This document shows positions 1 through 14,520 of a stretch of 64,000 nt of DNA, piece after piece. The notes beneath the pieces are model-generated. The model worked only from the letters and a program-made list of their open reading frames with translations. It made no database searches and was not told where the DNA came from. This stretch comes from Rhexocercosporidium sp. MPI-PUGE-AT-0058. Lineage: Eukaryota; Ascomycota; Leotiomycetes; Helotiales. Both the position numbers and the translations under genes were made by a program. The DNA lies in assembly GCA_020746875.1 (NCBI GenBank), contig JAGTJL010000009.1:62001-126000 (forward strand), read 5' to 3'. The first letter of the stretch is position 1, and each line of letters starts with the position of its first letter.

Positions 1-3000
1 GTTTACGTTTGGCGTTTTTAAAGCGCGGATACTTAAAATGTTAAATTAAAAAAAATTTATAAATAAAAGATTATATAAAAATATTCTTAATATACTTTTA
101 ATAAATATATTTAAAGCTTTTTAATTTAAAATTAGTAATTATTAAAGTTTAAAAGTGCTTTAAAAAGCTTAAATTTTTAACGAAATAAATTCTTTATGAG
201 CTTATTAATAAGTATATTAACGATTAAAAGATATATTATTTTAAATAATTTATAAATATACTTTTACTTAAATTATATATTTTAAATATTTATATAACGA
301 AGCTTAATAATAATCCTTTTAATATTATTTATAATTAATTTAATTATTTATTAATTATTATAAAAAATCTCCTAAGTCTTATAAATGTCAAAAGTTAAGT
401 TTTAAAAGAATCGTTAAAAAGCTATAGCTTCTTTTTTAATGTATTTTAATACTAATAGTTTCGCTTTAATAATTAACGTAATAATTATAAATTGCCTTAA
501 TGCTTTTTAAATTATTAGCCTGTTAAATAATAAAATTATATAACCTTAAAATAACTTCTGAGTTTCGACGTTATTTATAAAAGATATATTTAAAGTAATA
601 TAAAGCGCTTTTTCTTAATTACTTTTATATATAATGCCTAAAAAGCGCGTATTAAATAAGTAATAAATAAGTTAATATATAATTATAAAATGCTTTAAAT
701 TAGAATTTATCGCGAATTATAAGAGCTAGGCAATCGCAAAGGTTACGTTTAGTCTTATAATAATCGTTATATATAATACTAACTTAATTCTCTTTTAATA
801 AGCTTTAATATATTTTTTTAAAGCTTATCCCTTATATTTAATAAGATTAATTTAAAAGAGCGGTATTATAAGATATTTTTTATTAATTTATTTAAACTTT
901 TAAATAATCTTTTTAATATATTAATTATAAATTAAAGAAATAATTTTACGCTTTTTATTACGTATTATTTTAATTCTTAAGAATTATTTAATATCTTTAA
1001 GATTATATATATTATACGTTTAATTTAATTATTTAATAAAATCCTGTCCGAGCTTTAAGTCGTTTCGGTAATAAAGTACTTAAATATTATTTATATAAAA
1101 GAGAATAAAGATTTTATAAGTAAGGTTTATAAATATATACAATTCCTTTAAATATAGAATTAGTTTTAAATTTATTAACGTTTTATTAATATATTTATAT
1201 TATAAGTATAAAGAGTTACGCATTTTATAAAGAGTATAATTAACTTATAATATATATTCAGGCTTATTAAAACTTAAAGGGAATCTATAGTATACGGTTT
1301 TATTATTTATATCCCGAAAAGCGTTAATAAACGCGTTAATTACGTCGAAGCACTTGACTTCTAAATTAAAATGAGTTGCGAGCGCTATAATAATTCAAAA
1401 GGATTTAATTAAGAGCGTGCTAGCGTATATAAAGATAATTATTAATTTGCTTTAAAGATTATCTTATATAATAATTTGAGATTTATATTTTAAAATATAT
1501 TCTTCTAGATTTAACTTATATTTAAAAACTTATATAAGCGGGACAAATATTAACATAATACTTAAATTAAACACTTTTAAGGTTTAATAACCTTATTTAT
1601 TTATTATTCTTATTTTTAAACTTATATTTTCTTTAAATTACTCTTTTATTAAATAATTCTTAAAATCGCTTTATCGTTTTAATTTAAGTAAAAGATTTTA
1701 AATTTTAATTTTTAAAAGTAAAATCTTCCTTTTTAATAATTAACGATTTATTTATATTATTATTATAATTATATAATATATAATCTTTATTAAATCTCGA
1801 AAATTATCTTATTCTTTTAATAACATATATTAATTAAGCACAAGCCCTTAAAGCATTTAATTGATTTTAAACTGAAAATCATTATATTAATTAAAGATTT
1901 AATTACCCTCGAGATCAGGCTTATTTCTAAACTTAAGGTTGCCTTTATTAAGGCGTGTTTATTTGAAGATAATTATAAGTATTATAAATACTTTATCGCC
2001 TTAATCCTTTTATAATCTTCTTCTTTTCTTTTTATTTTTAATTAATTTCTTTACTTTTGCCGAGCTTTTAATAAATATATTTAATTTTAATTAAGCTTTT
2101 TCCGCTATAATTTAAAAGCGTATTATTCTTGCTTATTTTACTTCCGTCGTTTAAATACTTTATACTTTAATTTAAAAATACGGTATTAAATTATTATTAA
2201 AGACTCCTTTTATAATCGAGGTCTCGACGGTATTTAAATTTTAATACGTGATAATCGAGACGAATCTCGCGCTTAATCTTATAATACGTTCGAATCTCAA
2301 TTAATAAGTTATATATTCTTACGCGAGTCGAATGCTTCTAAGTTATACTTTATATTTAAAGTAGACTCTCGGTTTAACGCATTCTTTCTTAATTCTTTAC
2401 TTTATTTAAGAAGGCCTTTTAGAGTAAAAGTATATTCTGGAGTTAAAAGTCTATTTATTATATTTAAGTTATTAATATATTCTTTTATTTTTAAATTTTA
2501 ATTTTTAAAGCTTTTAATTAATTTTTAAATTCGTTTAATATATAATTAAGTTAAGTCTTTACTTAAGAGATTTATATTATTTTCCTCGACAGTTATATTT
2601 TTAATAATATTCTTAATAATTCCAGCTTAGTTTATAATAAACTCATCTTTTTTAATAAGATTATAAATAAACTTAGTTTTTTAAATTATAATTTTTACTT
2701 TTTTACTTAAGATAATATAAAAGCTATTTTCGTTAAAGCGCACGTTACGCGTAATAATTATTTTATTAAGACGTGACACTTAAATCCTATAGATATTAAA
2801 AGCGTAAAAACTTATAAGATATTTAATATACGCACGCGTAATTGTTTTAAACGCTCTTTTATCTTATCCTTTAGCTTTCTTTATTATTAATAAATACGTT
2901 TTATAACTATATATATAAATACTATTCCAATTTAGTCTGAAATCTATAATAAGTCTTATAATAAGCGCTAAATTATATTATTGAAAATAGTTCTAAAATT

Positions 3001-6000
3001 ACTTATTGTTAATTTTAATAAGTAACAGCTAGTCATTTGCTCGCCTTAGGCTTTTATTATATAAATAAATTCCTACGAATATACATTTAATACTTAAATC
3101 TATAAGGAAATTAATTAATAGTTTTATTTTAATGCTTTTATTAATTGCTTTTTAACCAGCTTTTTCGGCTTTATTATTTAATTTATGAATTGCCGTTAAT
3201 AAGAGCTCGAGGTCAATTCTGAGCTTATTAGTTTATCTTTTATATTTCGTAAATCCTCGAATTATAATAACTACTTTTTTTTAATTATATTTAAATTTAT
3301 ATATTAAAAGTTTAAATTACTTTCGAACTTAAGCTTTAAAGCTCTTAATATATTAAAATACTTTATTATACTCTTTTATTTATAATATATAATTAGTGAG
3401 TAAGCCGCTATACTCGTATTTAAGCACGAAGAACTAAGAGTAATTACTTTAATATTTTAAATAATTAAATAAATTTTAAATAACTTTTTAAAATAATTTA
3501 AAGGATTTCCTTTTTAATAAACGTCTAAAAATCACTTAAATAATATAAATTAAAGTATATTACTCGTACTTAATTCTTTTTATTATTTTAATAATCTTAA
3601 TATTTCTCGCCGTGCTTATTAATTTCCTTAAAGCATTCGCGCCTAAATAGCTTACTCGTAAATGCTAAATACGCTTCGAGCTTATTTTAAGGTGCTTATA
3701 ATCTTTAAATAATTTATACGGCTTATTTACTTTTTTAAAAAGCGTTAAAAATATTATAGTTTTTATAACGCTTAAGAATATATCACAAGTGCTCGAAAAG
3801 TAAATTAAACGTGGCTTATATTTAAAAAAAACGAGGTTTTATTTACGCTTTAATTATTATATTATATAGTATTTACTAATTAATAAGCTTTTCTTATTCT
3901 ATCTTAAAATATAGTTTATATTATAAAACTAAAGACCGGTCTTATAAAGATAAACTTTAAAAATAATATTAATATAAAAGTTTTCTATAATTACAACGTT
4001 ATAAAGCGTAAAATTAAATGATTTTCTATTCGAACCCTTAAGCACTTCTTTTATAACTTGAGTTTCGCGCCTAATAATAAGCAATTAAAAGCTCTTATAC
4101 TTTATTAAATCTTTAAGAGTGAATTTTATAAAAGATTCTTTTAATAATATTAAACGATTATTAATTAAATTAGTCGCTTTATAATTATTTAATAAAATAA
4201 AGTTTAATAAAAAATAAAGTAAATTTTAAAGAAAATATATATTTATAATTAATTACTCGGCCAGATTAAGCAAGAGCACCGAGTGCGTATAGGTCCCGCT
4301 TATTTTTCCTTTATTTAATAAGTTTTTAAAAAAAGTAAACTTCTTTTTATTTAATTTATTAAATTCTTATTTATTTAGTTTCGCTAGGAGATCTTTTATT
4401 AATTAAAAGAAAAGTTTATTTAAACTTATTTACTCGCGGAAAGCTTTTTATTATAACGTAGCAAACCGCTGCTAAATTTTATTATAATATTAATTATTTA
4501 TTTTTAAGTTTAAATAAGCTATTTTATTTTAATATTTAATAAATACTTTTTTATAAATTATTATTTAAAGACGAGTATAATTTAAAAAAGACTAGTAGTG
4601 AGTTTTATTCTTTATATATAAATATGCCTTTTTTATAAGTTTTCCTTTTGTTTTAAATCGATTTAATCTTTTATTATATAAATCAAAAGCTTTTAAGTCG
4701 AGTGTTTTATTATTATTAAAGCGTGAATTAAGAGTAAAGAAATGATTATGCCTTAATTTATTATTAATAAGTTATTAATATTGGCGATCGACTTAATTAA
4801 AATAAAATAATCGTGCGAGTTATTTTAAGAAGTATTTAAGAAGTATTCTGAGCTCGTCGGCTTTTTTAGTTTTAAGAAAGTACTTTTAAGCTTATAAGTT
4901 ATTAAAGTTATTAATTATAATTAAGAAAAGGTTAATATTAAAAGTGTTAAGCACTTCTGGCATATAATATAAATTCTTTTTATAAATTAGCTTTTAATAT
5001 TATATAATTTAAACCTTTAGGTTTTAGACGTTCTTTATATTTAAAGATTATAAGTAATTTTAATAAGTTATCGTTTAAATCGTTATATTTATTTAATATA
5101 AAATTGTTTTAAGCGTACGAATTAATACTTAAATATTAACTCTTTTTTTAGCGACGAACTATATAATCGTTATATTAAAGAATTAGCGGTTTATAATTTT
5201 CTTAATTTATTTATAAAGCTTAAGATATACCGTGGTTTGTGATTATTATATTACGTATTTTATAATATATACTTTAACTTCGGCCTCGGCTTTCTTTTAA
5301 TAAGATTTTGCGGTTATTTTAATAAACTTATACGGTTAAATAAGAAGAAGGGTAATAAAAACGTTAAAACTTGTAATTATTTAGTTTAAGAAAGACGTAA
5401 TTATTATGTAATAATTAAGCGCTTATTTTTAGAGTTATTTATTATATTTATTTATTTTTATTATATAATTTAATTTAACGAGATTATTTTTTTATTAAGC
5501 GATTTATTTAGCGGTCTGTGGATTTTTATTAATAATTTTAATTAATGTTTTTATATTTAAAGCATTTAAGTTAATAAAAAGCTAAAGTCCGAGTATTTAA
5601 GCGCTAAAAGTTAAATAATTTATTTATAACGAAAAGTCTTTAGGCTTTAAGTATATAATATTTACGTTAAGACCGCTAAGACTATTATGCAATAATATTT
5701 TAATAATTACGTTAAGAGGTATATTAAGGTTTAAGCGTGAGAAAAGGAAATAAAAATTATAAAGTTAAAATTAAATAAGCTTAATTAAAGCTCGAAATCT
5801 ATATATATTAAAAATAGTTTATAAAGATAAATATGACTTTTAATTATTATATAAAAGTAAAATAAGCTTTTAATAATTTAAAAGCTTTATAATTAACGTA
5901 AAAAGTAAGGGTTTAAAAAATATATTAAAATAAGCGTTACTCTTTATAAAAAAAGACTGTAACCCGAGTATATATATACGTGAGTGCTTACGAGAGCATA

Positions 6001-6033
6001 CACATAACCAGTAGACTGCGCTAGGGCGCGACA
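1..6033 (-). mobile_element. Ty1/copia LTR retrotransposon copy A, RIP-degraded, cut by the window's left edge
   Basis: This is the 5'-LTR-proximal 6.03 kb of the element on the minus strand. It aligns base for base in length with copy C 17,910-23,943 and ends in an LTR at 5,845-6,033. The minus strand carries RNase H remnants at about 130-510 and the integrase/RT linker motif (YRI.VSRLNKIIITRNVRFNE, with one stop) at about 2,715-2,815. Trp and Gln codons are turned into stops, and CpA/TpG are rare while TpA is very common, as expected of RIP. The other LTR lies outside the window, so no target duplication can be checked. No protein can be made from it. Confidence 0.85.
5845..6033 (-). repeat. 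LTR of copia copy A (189 bp)
   Basis: This 189-bp terminal repeat ends in GCGCGACA and matches the four LTRs of copies B and C. Its starting TGTCG has been mutated to TATTA by RIP. It is the 5' LTR with respect to the minus-strand pol. It contains a TATATATA stretch that may be the promoter TATA box. Confidence 0.85.
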
Positions 6034-9000
6034 ATTCTTTATATTATAAATACTTTATTTTTAATTAAATTATTAGTCCTCGGAAATTAGCGGTCGAGTT
6101 GTCGCAAGCTTAAAGTTTAACGTAAAAATTATTATTAAACTTTATAAATTCTCTTAATTGACGGCTATTAAGTCTGGGCTCTTACGCTATTTAAGTATTA
6201 ATAATAATAACTTAATTAAAAGTAAAAGTATAGGACAGCGGATTAAATATTATAATAGGCTAAGTCTGCTTTAAGCTATTTTAGGCAATATATTAAAGTG
6301 TTAAAATAATAACGATTTTATTTCCTTAAAGTTTTAATTAATTAGTTTTAAGATAATAAAATAAGTAGAATTACTTTATATAAAGGGAGATTTTAATTAA
6401 TTTAAATTACACGCCTTTTCCTTAATTGTTTTAAAATTTCGCTTATTGAAATTTAAATATTATTATTATAATTCCGTCGTAATAATAACTTTATAAAGGA
6501 CTTAAGCGGGTAAATAATGCCTTATTATAAATACTTAAGCTATTTATAAGTATTCTTTTGACTTTGTCTTTATAAGACTGTCTTTTATTAAGTAAATTAA
6601 CTAGACTTTAAGTTAAGAGTTTTTTTTAATTAAATATTAATCTTTAGACTTTTAAATTAAAAACATTAATTGATTAAAAAAGAATATTATTACTTTTGCC
6701 TTTAAAATATATTTACTTTTTCCTTAGACTTAAAATCCGGATTAGCTTATACCCGTTTATAAAAGTGTTTAAGAATGTTTTTATTATTTTTAAAGTTATT
6801 ATAGAGTTATATTAATATAAGGTTTTTTAAAAGGAAACTTTGCTTTTAAATAAAAAGGGGTTACTTTAATAAAAAAAGGACTTTTAAAAAGCTTAATATT
6901 ATTAATTTAAAGGTTGTCTATGATGTGGTTAATAAAGGCTTAAAATAAATAATGAGGTTAAAAATACTTCTTATTTTAATAAGGCAATTAAAGTTACGCC
7001 TTTATTTTAAGTCTTTAAATTATATTAAAGAATTATTAAGATTTAAAAGTTAATAATATCAAACGAAAGAGAACTTATTTTTAGCCTTTTATCTCTTTTA
7101 ATTCATTAATAATAAAAAGTAAGTCGAAGGAAAGCAATAATAAAGGCGGTTTAAAATAACTTATAACTTATTAAAGCTTTAAGAGTTGTTCTCGAGAAGC
7201 TTTTACCTTATAATTTATTATTAAGAAAAGAGAAAGACCGTAAAGAAGACTAAATAATTTAAAATTAATATATAAAATATAATATTTTTTCTTTTTTTTT
7301 AAATATAATAAATCTTAGCTATTTATAGTAATTTACTTATTTATTAAAGAATAATAAAAAGATATAATAAAAAGTTATTAAAGTATTATTAACGCTTTTA
7401 TTTAATATAATAATCGTTAAAATACAAGGAAGAGGAATTACTTAAGACCGACTTTATTATTATTTAATATTAACTTATTAAACAAGTAAAAATAAAAAAA
7501 ATAAAATAAAAATGAAAAAAAGACTTAATTAAGTTAAAAAAAAGAAATGCTTTAATTAACTTTTTTTTACTTTTTTATTATATTTCGAACCTTAAAGGTA
7601 AAAAGACCGTCTTTTAGTTATTATTTACTTTTAATTTTATATATTTATATATTCTTATTTTTTTAATATACCTTTAATATATTTTCTTTTATTTTTAATA
7701 ATAATTAAAAAGTTAAAAAGGTTTATAAAAGATTTATTAAAATAAAAATATAAAGAAGAAATTAAGTCGTTAAAGACACGCTAGCTTAAGATATAAAGAA
7801 ATATCGACGAATTCGACGCGTTATAAGAATTAATTTTTATTTTATAAAGAAAATTAGTTTTTACGCTATAAAAAAAGAAGTCGAGAATTTATTTAAAATA
7901 TTAATTATATACCGATTTATTTTAAAGAAATTACGTTAATTTTATTAAAGCTAAAGTTTACTTAAATATAATATTTAAAAAGGTAAGTTTAAGCGGTAAA
8001 AATAATATAATAAGTATTAAGAGGTGTAAAAAGATTAATATAAGTGTAAAAAGACGCGTAAAGCCTTTTTAAAAATATTATAAAAAAAAGTAATAAAATT
8101 ATTAAAAAGAAAAGAAAGGAAAAAAAGTAATAAAATAAAAGATAATATTTAAAGGTATTAAGTAAGACAATTGTTTACTTTTAAAGGTGAGGTATAAGTC
8201 ACTTAACATTTACTTATCTTTACTTAAATACATTTTCTTTTAAATATTTAAAACTTTAAAGTTATAATATTAATTTTTATTTCTTTATTTAAAGTTAAGT
8301 ATGAGTTTTTTAAGGAAGAGACGTATATAATAAGGTTAATCTTAGAGGCCTATTTATTACGTAATTAAGTTATATTTTATTATATTTAAAATAGCCTTTA
8401 GAGTAATATTTTTTAAAAATAATAATAATTTTTATTATTATAACTTTTCCTTTTTATTTAAATTATACCTTTCCTTTCTTTTAATAAATTATATTCTTTA
8501 AATATATAATATTTTTAATATTTATTAAATAAGTATTTCTTACGTTTACCTTCTGGCACTTGCTTTACTACCTTCTTATTATATGCTTAATGTTTTCTCC
8601 TCCACACTAAAGCTTCCGAAAGCTATTGTTTTAGCCTTAAATAACTTTTTACTAAAAGCTTAAAGCTTCCGAGGTTCAAAGCACAGAAGCCGAGGCTTTA
8701 TACGAAGCCGGAGCTTTATGCAAAAGTAATTAAGTTATAGAAAAGTATACTTAATATAATCTTATATTATTAAGCGAGTTTAGCCGAGGCTTAATATAAT
8801 CTTATAAAGTATTAATAAAGTATTACTTAAAAAATAAAAGTCTTTAAGTTTCTTCGATTTCTTTAAAAGATATTAAAAAGCTTAACTTTTAAGGTTTTTT
8901 TAAGTTCGTGCGTTAAGTTATTTTAAATATCAGGTATTTCTTTATCCTCGCTTTCTTCGTAGTCCTTTTTTTTTAAAGATAAGTGCAGACGATAAAAAAA

Positions 9001-9172
9001 TGCCGATAGCACTGCTTTATAAGCTGAGTACTTAATTCTTAAGCGAAAAGACTAATATAATATACGTAAGTCGGTATTTTTGACGAAAAGATACTTAAAG
9101 TATTACAGTTTATATATTTACTCGATATAAATATAATAAATTATATTAATTTTAATAATCCAGAAGTAAATA
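6034..9172. other. AT-rich, RIP-like spacer with no recognisable gene
   Basis: About 3.1 kb of very AT-rich sequence lies between copy A and the 409-bp repeat. I see no open frame of useful length and no clear transposon domain. Within it, 8,560-8,720 is less mutated: it keeps several CpA/TpG and repeats the motif AGCTTCCGA, so it may be the end of another small element. A 17-bp direct repeat (CTTAATATAATCTTATA) occurs at 8,750-8,766 and 8,790-8,806. 8,080-8,150 is A-rich low-complexity sequence. Confidence 0.6.
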
Positions 9173-9581
9173 TATTACGTATAATAAAATAAATAATAAT
9201 TAATATAATTAAGATATTATTTTTAATTAAACACGAAACTCTTATTTAATAGCAGACGTACTAGTCTTATATAAAACCTTCGTTTTCTTTAGGACCGCTA
9301 AAACCGCTAGACTTATAGCGGTTTATCGGTCTTAGTAGTCGTTACGTAAAAGAGTCGCGTAATTTAAGAGCTTATCTGCCTTTTAGTCGTTTACTAATAA
9401 TAATAATTATATAATATATAACTTATAAAATCTTAAGTATTAAGATTTCTTAAAAAAATATTTCTAAGAATAATACTTTTTTAATATACTTTTTCTAATA
9501 CTCTTACTCTTTTAAGCTTATAATCCTAAGTATTACGCTGTCCTGGAGTCCAGTATTACGAGACGCGGGGCGTTCGTAATA
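9173..9581. repeat. Second LTR-like repeat family, left copy (about 409 bp)
   Basis: This segment is similar along its length to 27,551-27,976. Shared blocks include the stretch around 'ataataattaatataatta', the ACCGCTA...TAGCGGT hairpin, and the final GACGCGGGGCGTTCGTAA. The ends look like imperfect inverted repeats (TATTACG here, CGTAACA at the end of the other copy), as for an LTR beginning TGTTACG. I found no target duplication. It is heavily RIP-mutated and is separated from copia copy B by only 25 bp. Confidence 0.6.
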
Positions 9582-9606
9582 GATAAAAGTAATCGAGTTT
9601 AAAAGG

Positions 9607-9795
9607 TGTCGTATAGATGTGAAGCAGGCTTTTCGTAGTTTAAGAATTTTACGATTAACGTAAAAAGTAAGAGTTTAAAAGATTTATTAAAGTAAGCGTT
9701 ACCCTTTATAAAAAAAGATTATAACTTAAGTATATATATACGTGAGTGCTTACGAGAATATATATATAATTAATAGATTGCGCTAGGGCGCGATA
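9607..9795 (-). repeat. Left LTR of copia copy B
   Basis: The 189-bp repeat starts with TGTCG and ends with CGATA (CGACA after a C-to-T change). It is preceded by the target duplication AAAGG. It is the 3' LTR relative to minus-strand pol. Confidence 0.88.
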
Positions 9796-10496
9796 TACTC
9801 TTATAATAAGGCTTTATTATATAAATAAGCCTTATTATTTAAAGGCGTATAAATAATCAAGAAATATAATATAAACTCCTTAAATATATATATATTAATT
9901 TTTAATAAAAGTATAACGCCGAGTAGTAAATTAATACTCTTAAGATATTATAATAAATGAAAATATTAATACGCGCTTTAAAAATATAATATATAAGGAC
10001 TTTATATATTAATATAAGCAGTTTATTAAATAATTAATATTAATAATAAATAAGAATATAAATACGTATTTAAATTATATATAATTAAATAAATAAAATC
10101 TAAAGATATAATTAAATTATAATAATTAAGTAAGTAAAATCTTAATTATTATGTCTAACGCGTGTAAATCGCAGGTTTTAAAAGTAAGGCTAAAGTAAGG
10201 TTTAGTTTATAATTAAAATCTCGTGCCGTCTTATTTAATTATTGAGTTATTAAACTATAATTAGTGAATTTAGTCCTTTTAAAGTGATTATTATATATAA
10301 TAAGAAGCCGTAACGGTATATGCTAGCCTTTTATTAGCTTATATAATACGCCGCCTCCCGGGTTAATAGGTTTATTATTAGTTTAAGCGTCTTATTCCGT
10401 AATAACGCGATCATAATTACTTTTAAAAATATATATATATTAACTTTTATATTATTATAATTAACTTTTACTTAATATTAACGCACTTTATATTCG

Positions 10497-10501
10497 CGTA
10501 T

Positions 10502-10532
<31 letters not shown>

Positions 10533-10540
10533 TTTTTTTT
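10497..10540 (+). repeat. (TTTA)n microsatellite inside copy B
   Basis: About eleven tandem TATT/TTTA units. The matching place in copy C (about 16,473-16,500) is the shorter, less regular GCTTACTTGCTTACTTATTT. RIP turning CTTG/CTTA-type units into TTTA, followed by slippage, would explain the difference. Confidence 0.85.
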
Positions 10541-11326
10541 ATTTTTTTATTTTTTATCTCTTTTAATAAATTCTCTTTAATTATTAATTATACCTTTTAA
10601 AACTTTTAAAATAGCGACTGCGTATATTAATAATTAAATCGTAGCTCGTTAAATAAGTTCTTCTTTAATTTAATTCCTTAATTTTATTTTTAAGTAACTT
10701 TAGCACCGTTAAATTAATCGCTAATAATTATATTATAAGATTTTAAAAATAAGTTCGATAATTAAAAAGTGTTTAGTAATAAGTTAATTAATAATCTTGT
10801 TAATGATTCTCTTTTTATTTATTTAGTCGTTAAAATAGATTTTAAAGATAATTTATAATATTTTTCTTTATGTAAAAATAAAAATATATTTATTAATAAC
10901 TTTAATAATAAGTTAATTCTCTCTTAATCTTTTTATATTAAGTTAAGCTCGCTATTTAAAAAGATTCCCACGTATTCTTTTAATGCTTTATTATTATTAA
11001 TTATATTAAGTAAAAGCGTTATTATATTAAATAAAAATAGCTTTTAATATACTCTTTTTATTTTACGCGTCTTGCGTTTTAATTTGATTTCTTTTCTTAT
11101 TCCTTCTCTTGCTTTTAAGACTTATACTCGTTTTTTATTAATTTTAAAGAAGCGTAAATCGTTTTATATTTTATTTAAGCTTCATTTTCTTATTAAACGC
11201 GCTTAAAGTATATATATATTATTTTAAAGCTTACTTTTTATTAATAATTTATTTTATTTATATTAATTAAAATTTAAAAAAGGAGTTTGCGAATCCCTGT
11301 TTATTATATATTCGCGTTATTATTTG

Positions 11327-11425
11327 TAGCCGTAATAATTATAAATACTGCTTCGTTAATACTTTCGCTATTAAAAGTTAATATTATAATTATACTTTCG
11401 GTTATAAGTGCGATTTTATTACAAA
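11327..11425 (+). pseudogene. RIP-degraded Cys/His-cluster reading frame antisense to pol (copy B)
   Basis: This is the counterpart of 17,278-17,400 in copy C. The plus-strand frame keeps a Cys in a KYCF context and the final GYKCD, where copy C keeps SRC and KCD. It is too mutated to be functional. See the copy C entry for the interpretation. Confidence 0.4.
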
Positions 11426-14400
11426 AGATATGCTTAAGTATGACAGAAAATTAATTATAACTGTGGACTTTAATAATAAAAAGGTATAATAATCGCATTA
11501 TAATTAATCGAGCATTTCACTAATTAATTTATAAAGTATTAAAAAGTATAAAATTATTTTAAAAGCCTTAATAAAAGACTTAATAAGTAATAATAAGTTT
11601 AATAAAAATATAAAATTAAATCTTCCGGTGCGCTCTTAAAAGCTAAGTCTAAAACGTAATAAAAAAGATGATTTTAATAATAATATTAATATTAATACGA
11701 GATTTTTAGCGGAGTTTAATAATTTTATATAAAGTTTAGAGAAATTAGCGAAGGTTTTAAAGACAATAGTTATTCGTTAATTTAAGCTTAGGTGGATTTT
11801 TGCGCTTTTAATAAATTATTTATAGGCTTGGACTAAATTTAAACGGACTTTATTTAAGCTCGGGCCGGATTTAAATAGTCTTTGCTTAAGCTTAAGCTGG
11901 ATTTAAGTAAACTTTATTTAAGCTTGGGCTAGATTTCGCGTTTACGTTTAGCGTTTTTAAAATATAAATACTTAAAATATTAAATTAAAAAAGTTTTATA
12001 AATAAAAGATTATATAAAAATATTCTTAATATATTTTTAATAAATATATTTAAAGCTTTTTAACTTAAAATTAATAATTATTAAAGTTTAAAAGTATTTT
12101 AAAAAGCTTAAATTTTTAATAAAATAAATTTTTTATAAGCTTATTATTAAGTATATTAGCGGTTAAAAGATATGTTACTTTAAATAATTTATGAATATAT
12201 TCTTACTTAAGTTATATATTTTAAATATTTATATAATAAAGCTTAATAATAATTCTCTTAATATTATTTATAATTAGTTTAATCGTTTATTAATTATTAT
12301 AAAAGATTTCTTAAATTTCATAAATATTAAGAGTTAAATTCTAAAAGAATTATTAAAAAGCTATAGCTTTTTTTTAATATATTTTAATATTAATAGTTTT
12401 ATTTTAATAATTAATATAATAATTATAAATTACTTTAATATTTTTTAAATTATTAACTCGTTAAATAAAAAAATTATATAATCTTAAAATAACTTTTAAG
12501 TTTTAACGTTATTTATAAAAGATATATTTAAAGTAATATAAAGCGCTTTCTTTTAATTATTTTTATATATAATACTTAAAAAGCGCGTATTAAATAAGTA
12601 GTGAATAAGTTAATATATAATTATAAAATGCTTTAGACTAGGATTTATCGCGAATTGTAAAAGCTAGGCAATCGTAAAAGTTATATTTAGTTTTATAATA
12701 ATTATTATATATAATACCGATTTAATTCTTTTTTAATAAGCTTTAATATATTTCTTTAAAGCTTATCTTTTATACTTAATAAGATTAATTTAAAAGAGCG
12801 ATATTATAAAACACTTTTTATTAGCTTACTTAAACTTTTAAGTAATCTTTTTAATATATTAATTATAAATTAAAAAAATAATCTTACGTTTTTTGTCGCG
12901 TATTATTTTAATTCTTAAGAATTATTTAATATTTTTAAGATTATATATATTATACGCTTAATTTAATTGCTTAATAAAATCTTATCCGAGTTTTAAGTCG
13001 TCTTAATAATAAAGCACTTAAATATTATTTACGTAAAAAAGAATAAAGATTTTGTAAATAAAGTCTGTAAATATATACGATTCCTTTAAATATAAAATCA
13101 GCCTTAAATTTATTAACGTTTTATTAATATACTTATATTATAAGTATAAAGAGTCACGCATCCTGTAAAGAGCGCGATTAACTCGTAATATATATTTAGG
13201 CTTATTAAAACCTAAAGGGAATTTATAATATACGGTTTCGTCGTTTATATTTTAAAAAGCGTTAATAAACGCGTTAATTATATTAAAGTATTTAACTTTT
13301 AAGTTAAAATAAGTTATAAGCGCTATAGCAATTCGAAAGGATTTAATTAAAAGCGTATTAACGTATATAAAAATAATTATTAATTTATTTTAAAGATTAC
13401 TTTATATAATAATTTAAGATTTATATTTTAAAATATATTTTTTTAGATTTAATTTATACTTAAAAACTTATATAAGTAAAACAAGTGTTAATATAATACT
13501 TAAATTAAATACTTTTAAGGTTTAATAATTTTGTTTATTTATTATTTTTATTTTTAAGCTTATATCTTCTTTAAATTACTTTTTTATTAAGTAATTCTTA
13601 AAATTATTTTATTATTTTAATTTAAGTAAAAGATTTTAAACTTTAATTTTTAAAAGTAAAATCTTTCTTTTTAATAATTAGCGGCTCGTTTATATTATTA
13701 TTATAATTATATAATATATAATTTTTATTAAATCTTAAAGATTATTTTATTTTTTTAATAATATATATTAATTAAATACAAGCCCTTAAAGTATTTAATT
13801 GATTTTAAATTAAAGATTATTATATTAATTAAGGATTTAATTACCCTCGAGATTAAGCTTACTCTCGAGCTTAAGGTTGCTTTTATTAAGACGTATTTAT
13901 TTAAAAATAATTATAAATATTATAAATACTTTATTATTTTAATTCTTTTATAATCTTTTTCTTTTCTTTTTACTTTTAATTGACTTTTTTACTTTTGCCG
14001 AGCTTTTAATAAGTATATTTAATTCTGATTAAGCTTTTTTTATTATAGTTTAAAAGCGTATTACTTTTATTTATTTTATTTCTGTCGTTTAAATACTTTA
14101 TACTTTAGTTTAAGAATGCAGTATTAAAATTATTATTAAAGACTCCTTTTATAATTAAGGTCTTGACGGTATTTAAATCTTAATATATAATAATTAAAGT
14201 GGATTTCGCGCTTGATTTTATAATACGTTTAAATCTCGATTAATAAGTTATATATTCTTACGCGAGTCGAATGCTTTTAAGTCTTGCTTTATATTTAAAG
14301 TAGACTTTTAATTTAACGTACTCTTTTTTAATTCCTTATTTTATTTAAGAAGGCCCTTTAAAATAAAAGTATATTCCGGAGTTAAAAGTTTATTTATTAT

Positions 14401-14520
14401 ATTTAGGCTATTAATATACTCTTTTACTTTTAAGTTCTGATTCTTAGAGCTTTTAATTAATTTTTAAATTCGTTTAATATATAATTAAAATAAGTCTTTG
14501 CTTAAGAGATTCGCATTATT

